The notes beneath the pieces are model-generated. The model had not been told where the DNA came from, made no database searches, and saw only the letters and a list, made by a program, of their open reading frames with translations. Both the position numbers and the translations under genes were made by a program. Shown piece by piece: positions 56,747 through 64,000 of a DNA stretch of 64,000 nt. The stretch comes from Candidatus Nanopelagicales bacterium (GTDB taxonomy: Bacteria; Actinomycetota; Actinomycetes; S36-B12; GCA-2699445), in contig JBAOHO010000010.1 in the NCBI GenBank assembly GCA_037045355.1, positions 62,001-126,000 of the forward strand, written 5' to 3'. Position 1 is the stretch's first letter. The number at the start of each line of letters is the position of its first letter.

Positions 56747-56781
56747 GATGCGCGCACCGCGGGTAGTACTCGGTGGTCGTT

Positions 56782-56852
56782 GCGGGTGTAGCTCAATGGT
56801 AGAGCCTCAGCCTTCCAAGCTGATGGTGCGGGTTCGATCCCCGTCACCCGCT
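56782..56852 (+). tRNA. tRNA-Gly (TCC anticodon)
   Basis: A 71-nt cloverleaf with acceptor GCGGGTG/CACCCGC, D-arm GCTCAATGGTAGAGC, anticodon loop CTTCCAA (anticodon TCC) and T-loop GGTTCGATCCC. CCA is not encoded. It is divergent from tRNA-Pro and tig. Confidence 0.96.
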
Positions 56853-56925
56853 CTCACAGTCGTCCGACAGTGACATCTCCTCTGTTCCGCGGCTGACTTC
56901 GTGTCACGACTGACGCCGGCCGACC

Positions 56926-57189
56926 TCATCGGTAGACCTGCCGGCGATGCCCGACTCGGACGGCCAGGATCAGCAGGCGACGATCGTGGACCTCGTAGAC
57001 GATGCGGTAGTCCCCCACGCGGACACGGTGCGCCGAACTCTCACCTTTGAGTGGGACACACGCCGGTGGGCGCGGGTTCACCGAAAGAAGCTCGATGGTC
57101 GCTCGCACGCGCTGTTGCTCCTTCTTGGGAAGGGCTTGGATCGACTTCAGCGCCCGGCGCGCGATTTCCACCCGGCAGGTGCCGGTCAC
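56926..57189 (-). CDS. RelE/ParE-family toxin
   Basis: This 87-aa basic protein has the RelE/YoeB-like layout: VEIARRALKSIQALPKKEQQ, a conserved LKGESSAHRVRVGDYRIVYEV segment (parts of residues about 47-67) and the ending VRVGHRRQVYR. Such toxins usually cleave ribosome-bound mRNA. GTG 57189 overlaps the antitoxin stop as GTGA, the usual arrangement. Near tRNA genes and downstream of a lipoprotein gene, as often seen for small toxin modules acquired by transfer. Confidence 0.92.
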   Translation of the reverse strand: MTGTCRVEIARRALKSIQALPKKEQQRVRATIELLSVNPRPPACVPLKGESSAHRVRVGDYRIVYEVHDRRLLILAVRVGHRRQVYR

Positions 57190-57437
57190 ACCAGTCCGAG
57201 GTCGGCCTTGACCTCGTTCCACGGGATGTAATCGTCGTCCTCCCGCGCAGCCCGCAGTTCGGCCAGGTCGACGGCTTCTTCAGCGTCCTCCAGCAATTGC
57301 TCGTAGGCCTCGTGGTCCAGGATCACCGCCACGCGGCGCCCACGACGGGTCACGATCACCGGGTCCCCACTGCGCCGGGTGGAGTCGATGAGTTCGGCGA
57401 GATGGTTGCGCGCCTCGCTGACAGCAATCTCGGTCAT
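57186..57437 (-). CDS. Phd/YefM-family antitoxin
   Basis: This 83-aa acidic protein begins MTEIAVSEARNHLAELIDST and continues DPVIVTRRGRRVAVILDHEAYEQLLE, the Phd/YefM DNA-binding N-terminal domain, followed by a toxin-binding C-terminal helix (YIPWNEVKADLGL). It should neutralise the RelE toxin downstream and repress the operon. ATG 57437 overlaps a palindrome likely to be its operator; upstream ATG at 57452 is less likely. Confidence 0.93.
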   Translation of the reverse strand: MTEIAVSEARNHLAELIDSTRRSGDPVIVTRRGRRVAVILDHEAYEQLLEDAEEAVDLAELRAAREDDDYIPWNEVKADLGLV

Positions 57438-57453
57438 GTACGAATCGTACATT
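57437..57453 (-). promoter_or_regulatory. Operator and -10 element of the toxin-antitoxin operon
   Basis: TGTACGA-A-TCGTACA (57437-57451) is a perfect palindrome that overlaps the antitoxin start codon on one side and a TAATGT -10-like element (57453-57448) on the other. YefM repressors are known to bind sites with TGTACA-like cores, so this is a good candidate for autorepression. It also touches the lipoprotein stop codon. Confidence 0.65.
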
Positions 57454-58156
57454 AGCTCGGGCTGGGCGAAGCCGCCTTCTGGCACGAGGGGGCAGCGGCG
57501 AAGGCCGCACTCAACTCCGAGTTGGCTCCGGAGGCCGCGGTCGTCAGGGTCGTCGTGAACGATTCCGCAGAAGCGTCGGCCGCCTTCACCGCAATCAACG
57601 CCTCAGCAGCGGCACTGACGAAGTCCTTGGTGGTCTGGGCGTCGGCTGCCTTCTGCACCGCGTCAGCGGCGGTCTGAACCGACTCGTCGAAGCTCTTGTC
57701 GGCGTTCGACAGCTCAGTTTTCAGTTGCTCGGCACCCGCGGCGTCCACCGGAGCAGCGGCGATCGTCGTGCTGAGCTGATTCACAGACGCCTGCACTTGC
57801 CCCGCCTGACTCTTCAGGGTGGCCTTCATCTGTTCCACTGCGGAGTCGCCTTGCGCCGGGTCGTAGGTCAAGTCACTGCCCAACGCATCGAGGCTGGACT
57901 GAACTGATGCCGCCGACGTGCACACCGAGTCGGCCCACTGCGCGGACGCCGACAGGCTGGGGGACTCGCTCGGAGAACTCGACCCGCTGCAGCCCGCCAG
58001 GCCGATCGCCAGCACCGCCACGGACCCCCATGCCCCGAGTCGAACGTGACGCCCTCGTCGGCTGTCGATCCGGACCGGCTCCGATTGACCGGCCAGCTGG
58101 CCCGAATGGCTCGAATGGCTCGAATGGCTCGAATGGCTCGATGGAACGGTGTGCAT
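57452..58156 (-). CDS. Putative lipoprotein with helical C-terminal region
   Basis: This 234-aa protein has a long N-region with HSSHSSHSSHSG repeats, a hydrophobic segment and a lipobox LAGC (VLAIGLAGCSGSSS near residue 58), so it should be lipid-anchored outside the membrane. The rest is Ala/Ser/Glu-rich and probably helical (EQMKATLKSQAGQVQASVNQ), with one Cys pair candidate (SVCTSAAS; PSCQKAAS). Function is unknown. GGAGG lies about 9 nt before ATG 58156. The stop codon overlaps the promoter of the toxin-antitoxin pair, which could therefore be partly co-transcribed. Confidence 0.78.
   Translation of the reverse strand: MHTVPSSHSSHSSHSSHSGQLAGQSEPVRIDSRRGRHVRLGAWGSVAVLAIGLAGCSGSSSPSESPSLSASAQWADSVCTSAASVQSSLDALGSDLTYDPAQGDSAVEQMKATLKSQAGQVQASVNQLSTTIAAAPVDAAGAEQLKTELSNADKSFDESVQTAADAVQKAADAQTTKDFVSAAAEALIAVKAADASAESFTTTLTTAASGANSELSAAFAAAPSCQKAASPSPS
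58103..58138. repeat. 9-bp tandem repeat in the lipoprotein gene
   Basis: Four identical 9-bp units (cgaatggct) encode HSS tripeptides in the N-region of the lipoprotein. Frame is kept. His-rich stretches of this sort might bind metal, but slippage-derived low complexity is the simpler view. Confidence 0.9.
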
Positions 58157-58314
58157 CTGTCGTGTCCTCCACTGCCGCAGACTTCGATCGGAAACCCCGT
58201 GAATCCGGTCGGCGCCATTCTTCCAGACACGAACGTCCGGAGCTGCCGGCCCGAGTTCAAGTCTGATGTGCAACGGAGTTCGCGCAACCCCGCTCCCCCC
58301 GCGACAATGACGGA

Positions 58315-59049
58315 GTGGGCATCGAGGACACCGGCACCGAGCGTGACTCACCGGCCGAGCCTCACGGCGATGGCCCTGACGCCGTGATCGCCGTCGCGGC
58401 TCCCGACAATCCGATGCACCGCCTGCTCGGCGGCTGGCGCGGCGGGTTGGAGTCCGCGGCGCCCAGCGTCGTGTTCGCCCTCACCTACGTCGTGGCGGGC
58501 CACGGCCTCGGCACAGCACTGATCGCAGCGGTCACGGTGGGAGTCGCGCTGGCGATCCTGCGGCTGGTGCGCCGCGAGAAACCGGTGCGGGTGATTGGAG
58601 GGCTGCTGGCCGTCGGCATAGCGGCGCTGGTGGCCGCTCGGACGGGCAACGCCGTCGACTACTTCCTGCCCAGCCTGTTGGCGAATGTCGTGTCCGCGCT
58701 GGCGTGGGCGCTGTCGATCCTCGTGGGATGGCCCATGCTGGGCATCGTCGTCGGGCTCGCTCTCGGGCAGCGCACCAGGTGGCGCAACGACCCCGACCTC
58801 GTGCGCGTCTACGGACTCGCGTCATGGGTGTGGACGGTGTCGTTCCTGATCCGCGCGGCGGTGCAGTACCCGCTATGGCTCACCGACAATGTCGTCGGGC
58901 TGGGGGTCGCCCGGCTCGTGCTCGGCTGGCCCATGGTGCTGGCAGTCATCGGCATCTCCTGGTGGCTGATCCACCGCTCCTTGCCACCGGGCCATCCCGG
59001 TCTGCTGCATCCTCGTTCCCCCAGTCCCGCGTCAGTCCCGCGGGAGTAG
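58315..59049 (+). CDS. DUF3159 membrane protein
   Basis: This 244-aa protein has about six hydrophobic helices and the actinobacterial DUF3159 pattern: LLGGWRGGLESAAPSVVFALTY, LRLVRREKPVRVIGGLLAVG and LGLGVARLVLGWPMVLAVI-like segments. Function unknown; in other actinobacteria the family is often near potassium-transport or conserved regulatory genes, which is not seen here. GTG 58315 gives MGIEDTGTERD. It ends 10 bp before the patatin gene. Confidence 0.87.
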   Translation: MGIEDTGTERDSPAEPHGDGPDAVIAVAAPDNPMHRLLGGWRGGLESAAPSVVFALTYVVAGHGLGTALIAAVTVGVALAILRLVRREKPVRVIGGLLAVGIAALVAARTGNAVDYFLPSLLANVVSALAWALSILVGWPMLGIVVGLALGQRTRWRNDPDLVRVYGLASWVWTVSFLIRAAVQYPLWLTDNVVGLGVARLVLGWPMVLAVIGISWWLIHRSLPPGHPGLLHPRSPSPASVPRE

Positions 59050-59052
59050 CCT
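59047..59052 (+). promoter_or_regulatory. -10 element, possible leaderless promoter of the patatin gene
   Basis: TAGCCT (TANNNT) lies 7 nt before ATG 59060 and overlaps the DUF3159 stop codon (TAG). This matches leaderless geometry; there is no ribosome-binding site before the ATG, which supports the idea. A -35 box was not found. Confidence 0.5.
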
Positions 59053-59059
59053 GCGCGTT

Positions 59060-60286
59060 ATGGCCGACGCCACGACCAGCGCCGATAACTCGACCGTCGC
59101 CGTCGTGATGACGGGGGCCGCGGCCAGGGGTGCATTCCAGGCCGGCGCCTTGGCCGCGATCGTGCCCGAATTGGAGGCCCGCGGCCTGCGTCCGTCGGTG
59201 TTCTTGGGGGCCAGCGCCGGCGCCATCAACGCCGCGCTGTGGGGATCGTTCGCGCATCTGGGCAGCGACCGGGCCGGCCGACGCATGGTGGACGTGTGGC
59301 GCTCGATGGGGCGCAAGGACATCCTGACGCATCCGGTCGGCTCGGTCCTAGGTGACAGTTGGCGGCTGCTGCCCGGTTCCTTGGCCGGGCGCGGGCCCGG
59401 GTTGCGGTCGTTGCTCAACACCGAACCGCTCGTGCGCACGTCTCGGACAGTGTTCGACCCTCGCCGCCTCGCCGCCAATGTCGCTGACGACGTCGTGAGC
59501 GCGGTGGGGGTCGTGGCCACGCGTATGCCGACCCGCAACGCCGCCATGGGCACTGCTCGCTCGGTCGTCTTCATCGACACGAACCTCCCCACGGAGGGGG
59601 TGGCGGACTCGGCCCGCGCTGTCGACGTCGCTGTGGGTCACCTGACCGCCGACACGGTGCTCGCTTCGGCGGCGATCCCGGTCGCGTTCCCGGCGGTGCG
59701 TCTGTCCCATCCCACCGCTGTCGCGGGCTGGTACATCGACGGTGGGGTGCGACTGAACGCCCCTCTGCGTCCGGCGGTGGCGCTGGGCGCGCAGACGATT
59801 GTCGTGATCTCTGCCGACGCCACCGACTACGCACCCGCCGAAGCCCCAGCCGGAGCGGGCGAACCATGGCCGGACGTCGGTGATGCCACAGCCCTGACCC
59901 TGCACACGGTGCTGGGTGACCGGATGATCGAGGACCTGCATGCCTTGCGACAACGCAACGAGTGGATAGCGCAGGGGCTCGTCCCCGTGTCGCGGGAAGG
60001 TCGTGCGTACCGGCCCATCGACACCATCACGGTCGGACCGCGACCCGGCGAACTCGCCAGCCTCGCCGAGTACGTCATGACCCGCAAACGACTGTCGCGC
60101 TGGCGCAGTTGGATCCGCGAATCCGATCTGTTTGCACTGGAGCGGGTCCTGCGCGGTATCGGCGAGGGCACCGGTCAGCGTGAGCTGCTCAGCTACGTGC
60201 TGTTCGACGAGGAGTACTTCGCCGCCCAGATCGAGATCGGGCAGACCGCCGCGCGTGCCGCGCTGCGAGCACTCGACGACAAATGA
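59060..60286 (+). CDS. Patatin-like phospholipase
   Basis: This 408-aa protein has a patatin domain: oxyanion region VVMTGAAARGAFQAG (residues about 14-28; the family's GGGxxG is altered to GAAARG), nucleophile motif GASAG (50-54) and the catalytic Asp in YIDGGVRLN (near 232). Such enzymes hydrolyse acyl lipids; many bacterial ones are cytoplasmic or secreted effectors. No signal peptide. It is followed by pepN; the stop overlaps an ATG at 60283, but the true pepN start is probably further on. Confidence 0.92.
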   Translation: MADATTSADNSTVAVVMTGAAARGAFQAGALAAIVPELEARGLRPSVFLGASAGAINAALWGSFAHLGSDRAGRRMVDVWRSMGRKDILTHPVGSVLGDSWRLLPGSLAGRGPGLRSLLNTEPLVRTSRTVFDPRRLAANVADDVVSAVGVVATRMPTRNAAMGTARSVVFIDTNLPTEGVADSARAVDVAVGHLTADTVLASAAIPVAFPAVRLSHPTAVAGWYIDGGVRLNAPLRPAVALGAQTIVVISADATDYAPAEAPAGAGEPWPDVGDATALTLHTVLGDRMIEDLHALRQRNEWIAQGLVPVSREGRAYRPIDTITVGPRPGELASLAEYVMTRKRLSRWRSWIRESDLFALERVLRGIGEGTGQRELLSYVLFDEEYFAAQIEIGQTAARAALRALDDK

Positions 60287-60315
60287 CCCCACCGGGTCTG
60301 GCAGGATTCACGATC

Positions 60316-62860
60316 ATGACCACTGCCGCGAACATCACCCGGGCTGAGGCCGCCGCACGATCAGCCGACGTCTCGGTGCAGTCCTACGACGTCGAGTTGG
60401 ACGTGACCGGCGACACCACCTTCCGTAGTCGAACCACGGTGCGCTTCACCGCGCGCACTGCCACTACCTGGCTCGATCTGATCGCACCAACGTTGCTCAG
60501 CGTGACGTGTAACGGCGCTGCGGTCGACATCACCGCCTACGACGGCCACCGCATACAACTGACCGGCTTGGCGGCCGACAACGAGGTCGTGGTCGAGGCG
60601 AACTGCGCGTTCATGAACACCGGCGAGGGGTTGCACCGGTTCGTGGACCCCGTCGACGGCGAGACGTACCTCTACACCCAGTTCGAGACAGCGGACGCAC
60701 GCCGCATGTACGCATGCTTCGAGCAGCCGGACATGAAAGCCACGTTCCGACTCGCCGTGACCGGGCCCGCGCACTGGACAGTCGTGTCGAATGCCCCGAC
60801 TCCGGAACCGACTCCGATCGGCGACGGGGTGGCCCGATGGCAATTCGACACGACGGCTGTGCTGCCGACCTACATCACCGCGCTCGTGGCCGGCCCCTAC
60901 CACGAGGTGCGCGACGAGTACACGGGCACATACGGCACTTATCCCTTGGGGGTCTTCTGCCGACGCAGCCTGGCCGAACACCTCGACGCCGATGAGATCC
61001 TCACTGTCACCAAACAGGGCTTCGAGTTCTTCGAGCGCATCTTTGGCATCCCCTACCCGTTCGGGAAGTACGACCAGTTGTTCGTGCCCGAGTTCAACGC
61101 CGGTGCCATGGAGAACGCGGGCTGTGTGACGTTCCTCGAGGACTACGTGTTCCGCAGCCGGGTCACCTACTCGGCCTACGAGCAGCGCGCCAACACGATC
61201 CTGCACGAGATGGCACACATGTGGTTCGGGGATCTCGTCACCATGAAGTGGTGGGACGACCTGTGGCTCAACGAGTCGTTCGCCGAGTGGGCCGCTCACT
61301 TCTCCTCCGTCGCGGCGACGCGCTACACGGACGCCTGGACCAGCTTCTCCGTGCTGCGCAAAGCCTGGGCGTACCGCCAGGACCAACTACCGTCGACGCA
61401 CCCGATCGCGGCCGACATGACCGACCTGGACGCCGTCCGCGTCAACTTCGACGGCATCACCTACGCGAAGGGCGCCGAGCGCGCTCAAGCAACTCGTGGC
61501 CTGGGTCGGCGAGGACAACTTCCTCGCCGGGCTGCGTGCGTACTTCGGCGACTTCGCCTGGCGCAACGCCACCCTGCCGGACCTCCTGCGGCATCTCGAG
61601 GCCGCCAGCGGCCGTGACCTGACCGACTGGACGCGGCAATGGCTGCAAACGTCTGGCGTCAACCTGCTGCGCCCGGAACTCACCGTCACCGACGGGGTCA
61701 TCGAGCGGTTCGCAATCCGCCAAGAGCCGCCGGCGATGCCGCCGGGACTGGAGCCGGTCCTGCGTGACCACCGCATCGGTGTCGGGCTGTACATCGACCT
61801 GCAAGGTCAGTTGGTGCGCGACCGGCTGATCGAGGTCGATGTCACCGGCGCCGTGACCGAAGTCCCCGAACTCGCCGGAGAACGGCAGCCGGAACTGCTG
61901 CTGCTCAACGACGGCGATCTGACGTTCGCCAAGATTCGGCTCGATGACAAGTCGGTACGCGCCGCCATCTCCGGGATCGGTCGGATCGACGACTCGTTGG
62001 CGCGAACGTTGATCTGGGGTGCGGCGTGGGACATGACCCGCGATGCCGAGATGTCCGCGGGCGAATACGTCGACCTCGTACGCTCGGGCATCGTCGTGGA
62101 GTCCGACGTCTCCATCGTGCAGACGACACTGCGGCAGGCGAAAGCCGCTGTCGACCAGTACGCGGCCCCTGAGAACCGACCCCGCTATGCCGAGCTGATG
62201 GCAGCCCTGTTGTGGGATGCGGCCAACAGCAGCGATCCGGGCAGCGATCACCAGTTGGCGTTCGTCCGGTCGTTCGCATCCTTCGCCGAGTCCGGTTCCG
62301 ACCTCGACCGTGTCGCGGGACTGTATTCCGGTGACCTTGTACTCCCCAGCCTGGCCGTGGACACCGACCTGCGCTGGCTGCTGCTGCAGCGACTCGCTGC
62401 CGCGGGCCGGTGCGGCACCGCGGAACTCGACGCCGAACGCCAGCGGGACAACACGGCGACCGGTAAACGTCAAGAGGCGCTGGCGCTGGCTGCCCTGCCG
62501 ACGGAGGACGCCAAGGAACGGGCCTGGGACTCGATCGTGTCGGACCCCGACCTCCCGAACGCCCTGCTGGATGCGACGCTAGGTGGCTTCGCTCAGACGG
62601 GGCAGGACGACTTGCTGAGGCCTTACCGGGACAGATATTTCGCCGCCCTCGACGACATCTGGCGCCACCGCACCCCGGAGATGGCGCAGTCGATCACGAT
62701 GCTGTTGTACCCGTACTTGCTGGTCGAGGACGACACCATCGCCGCGGCGGACACCTACCTGGCCCGTACCGACATCAGGGCATCAGCACGTCGGCTCGTG
62801 TCCGAGGGACGGGATGCGACGGCCCGGGCCCTGCGTGCCCGCGCCCGCGACGCCAGCTGA
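60316..62860 (+). pseudogene. pepN: Aminopeptidase N (one frameshift)
   Basis: PepN is a zinc M1-family metallopeptidase that removes N-terminal residues. It has the GAMENAG exopeptidase motif and the zinc motif HEMAHMWFGDLV (near residue 297), with the third ligand Glu in WLNESFAEW. Near 61478 the frame shifts; dropping one base from GCGCCGAGCGCGC restores YAKGASALKQLVAWVGEDNF. The 2545-bp span is 848 codons plus one base. The start is ATG 60316 (MTTAANITRAEAAARS), which matches the short lead before NLTR in relatives; ATG 60283 adds 11 residues and overlaps the patatin stop. Probably functional in the organism. Confidence 0.92.
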
Positions 62861-62931
62861 CGAGGGAGAGCGAGATGAAGGCTGACGAGAGGAGAACGAT
62901 ATGAAGGCTGACGAAGGATAACGAGATGAAG
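62856..62931 (+). repeat. Triplicated 25-bp unit carrying ribosome-binding site and ATG
   Basis: Three near-copies of gctgacgagggagagcgag plus atgaag begin at 62856, 62881 (26 bp) and 62907. The first spans the pepN stop; each copy ends with an ATGAAG, and the third ATG (62926) starts the next gene. The first two ATGs open mini-frames (62875-62904, 9 aa; 62901-62921, 6 aa) that overlap as ATGA and stop 4 nt before the real start. Confidence 0.9.
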
Positions 62932-63510
62932 ATCGTGGTGTGTGGTCGGGGCAATGTGGGTTCTGCCTTGGGTGAATCCGCCGCAGAACTCGGACATGTG
63001 GTGACGTACGCAGTCCGAGATCCCAGCCGCGCCGACGAGACGGCTATCCCCGGCGGAGCCGACGACGCTGATGTGGTGATCCTTGCGGTGCCGTTCGCAG
63101 TCGCCGCAGACACGGCTGCTTTGCTGGCTCCCGGGAAGTCCACCATCGTGGTCGATGCCACCAACCCCTTCGGGGCACCCCTGCCCTCCGGGGCGGCCTC
63201 CGGTGCCGCGACCATTGCCGGGGCATTGGGCCCAGGCGTGCGACTCGTCAAGGCTTTCAATGTGCTGGGAGCCGAGAACATGCGCGAGCCCCAGTTCCCC
63301 GCCGGTCGGGCGTTGCTGCCCGTCGCCGGTGATGACGACGAGGCTCGCCAGTCTGTCGTGGAACTCGCCCGGGCCATGGGCTACGAGGCCGTCGCCGTCG
63401 GCGGACTCGCCAACGCGGGGCTGCTCGAGGAAGCCGCCCGCTACTGGGGGCTTCTCGCTTTCGCGGGTGGGCTGGGGCGCCACTTCGCCCTGGGAGCCTT
63501 GACCCGCTGA
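62926..63510 (+). CDS. NADPH-dependent F420 reductase-like oxidoreductase
   Basis: This 194-aa protein has a Rossmann fold starting MKIVVCGRGNVGSALGE (GxGxxG at 7-12) and the family pattern ADVVILAVPFAVAADT, VVDATNPF, VRLVKAFNVLGAENM and LPVAGDDDEAR, typical of NADPH:F420 oxidoreductase-like and related NADP-binding proteins. Whether it uses F420 is not certain; the same family includes plain NADP oxidoreductases. It follows pepN closely and has an unusual leader of triplicated ribosome-binding/start units. Converges on malQ. Confidence 0.88.
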   Translation: MKIVVCGRGNVGSALGESAAELGHVVTYAVRDPSRADETAIPGGADDADVVILAVPFAVAADTAALLAPGKSTIVVDATNPFGAPLPSGAASGAATIAGALGPGVRLVKAFNVLGAENMREPQFPAGRALLPVAGDDDEARQSVVELARAMGYEAVAVGGLANAGLLEEAARYWGLLAFAGGLGRHFALGALTR

Positions 63511-63539
63511 GCACCCTCCTCCGGAGGCGACTCGTCGTC

Positions 63540-63561
63540 CCACCGCTTCGCCGCCCGGTGG
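63540..63561. terminator. Hairpin between convergent genes
   Basis: Arms ccaccg (63540-63545) and cggtgg (63556-63561) enclose a 10-nt loop in the 102-bp gap between two convergent genes; smaller palindromes (cctccggagg, cacccgggtg) lie close by. A bidirectional terminator is plausible, but no U-tract is present. Confidence 0.35.
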
Positions 63562-63612
63562 CGGAGGATGATGGAACACCCGGGTGCGGGATTCAGCCGG
63601 GGGGCGTCGGCG

Positions 63613-64000
63613 TCACCTGTTGACGACGTCGAGGATCTGGGCCCACAGTTCTTGGTCGGCGAGCTCCTCGACCGGCACCGTCCGACCGCAGCCATCGCCG
63701 AGAGGGATCGACCAGTTCGGGTACTCGCGATGTGTGCCCGGCTGGTTCTGGGTGCGAACCTCACCGGTCAGATCCGGCAGAGCGACCCCAAGCAGGACGG
63801 CGGGACTCGCCGCGAGGCATCGGTGCAGACCGACCACGAACTCGGCGATCGGAGCATCGACCTGCGCGATCCAGCCGCGCTCGTGCAGGAGTCGCCGCCA
63901 CTCAGCAATCTCCGTGGCATGGTCCCGCCGTTCCTCTTCTACTGTCCCGTGCAGCAAGCCGAGCCGCTCCCGCACGTCGATGTGTTCCCCGGCCGCGTAG
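63613..64000 (-). CDS. malQ: 4-alpha-glucanotransferase, C-terminal part (cut by window edge)
   Basis: The last 129 residues or so of MalQ (amylomaltase), which transfers alpha-1,4-glucan chains in maltodextrin and glycogen metabolism. The C-terminal signature LPDLTGEVRTQNQPGTHREYPNW is split here into its parts (residues near 66-88 of the visible part) and the end ELWAQILDVVNR is typical. The frame stays open to the last base of the window, so the start lies beyond 64000. Confidence 0.93.
   Translation of the reverse strand, partial: YAAGEHIDVRERLGLLHGTVEEERRDHATEIAEWRRLLHERGWIAQVDAPIAEFVVGLHRCLAASPAVLLGVALPDLTGEVRTQNQPGTHREYPNWSIPLGDGCGRTVPVEELADQELWAQILDVVNR

Overview
This 64-kb window is a chromosomal segment of a high-G+C actinobacterium (Actinomycetota). 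Evidence: G+C-rich codon use, frequent GTG starts, 4-bp GTGA/ATGA gene overlaps, DUF2510 and DUF3159 proteins, a TIGR03960/TIGR03936 pair, two ClpP paralogues, and a gene order that follows the conserved actinobacterial block from rpsT and holA through obgE, rne, ndk, folC, valS and clpX to tig. It resembles the Mycobacterium Rv2412-Rv2467 region, with the mreBCD/mrdA/rodA insertion typical of Streptomyces-like and other rod-forming lineages. The genus cannot be named from this sequence.

Layout. 0-10 kb: rpsT, then on the minus strand holA, a CPBP-family membrane protease, comEC-comEA, plsY, degV and a frame-disrupted leuS. 10-23 kb: YhhN, an OctT-like SGNH enzyme and a GpgP-like phosphatase (glucosylglycerate branch), tRNA-Ala, rsfS, a DoxX-like protein, an LCP-like protein, nadD, a 52-aa membrane protein, proA, proB, obgE, rpmA, rplU and an RNase E/G gene. 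23-29 kb: a three-gene surface-polysaccharide locus (BcsB-like exported protein, GT-C-type membrane glycosyltransferase, MshEN-GT2 synthase), the most accessory-looking part of the window. 29-34 kb: the paired radical-SAM genes and an alpha/beta hydrolase behind a tandem-repeat leader. 33-41 kb: the cell-shape operon mreB-mreC-mreD-mrdA-rodA, ndk, a DUF4233 gene and folC. 41-46 kb: a 2-oxoacid:acceptor oxidoreductase operon (gamma, alpha, beta subunits) ending in a GltD-like flavoprotein, densely interrupted by apparent one-base insertions. 46-64 kb: valS, a long Pro/Ala/Ser-rich membrane protein, clpX-clpP2-clpP1-tig, tRNA-Pro, tRNA-Gly, a RelE/Phd toxin-antitoxin pair, a lipoprotein, a DUF3159 protein, a patatin-like lipase, pepN (one frameshift), an F420/NADP reductase-like gene and the 3' end of malQ.

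The core genes cover translation, replication, protein quality control, proline, folate and NAD synthesis, and cell elongation. Two themes cut across the window. First, short tandem repeats are common: those inside genes (proA, mreC, the lipoprotein, the proline-rich protein) have units divisible by three, while most of those between genes do not. Second, leuS, mreD, mrdA, pepN and the oxidoreductase operon share a pattern of single extra bases without nonsense decay, which points to sequencing or assembly error more than to real pseudogenes. The best candidates for new biology are the MshEN-GT2/BcsB-like polysaccharide locus, the oxidoreductase paired with a GltD-like electron carrier, the 20-bp palindromic array before the hydrolase, and the triplicated ribosome-binding/start unit before the F420/NADP reductase-like gene.
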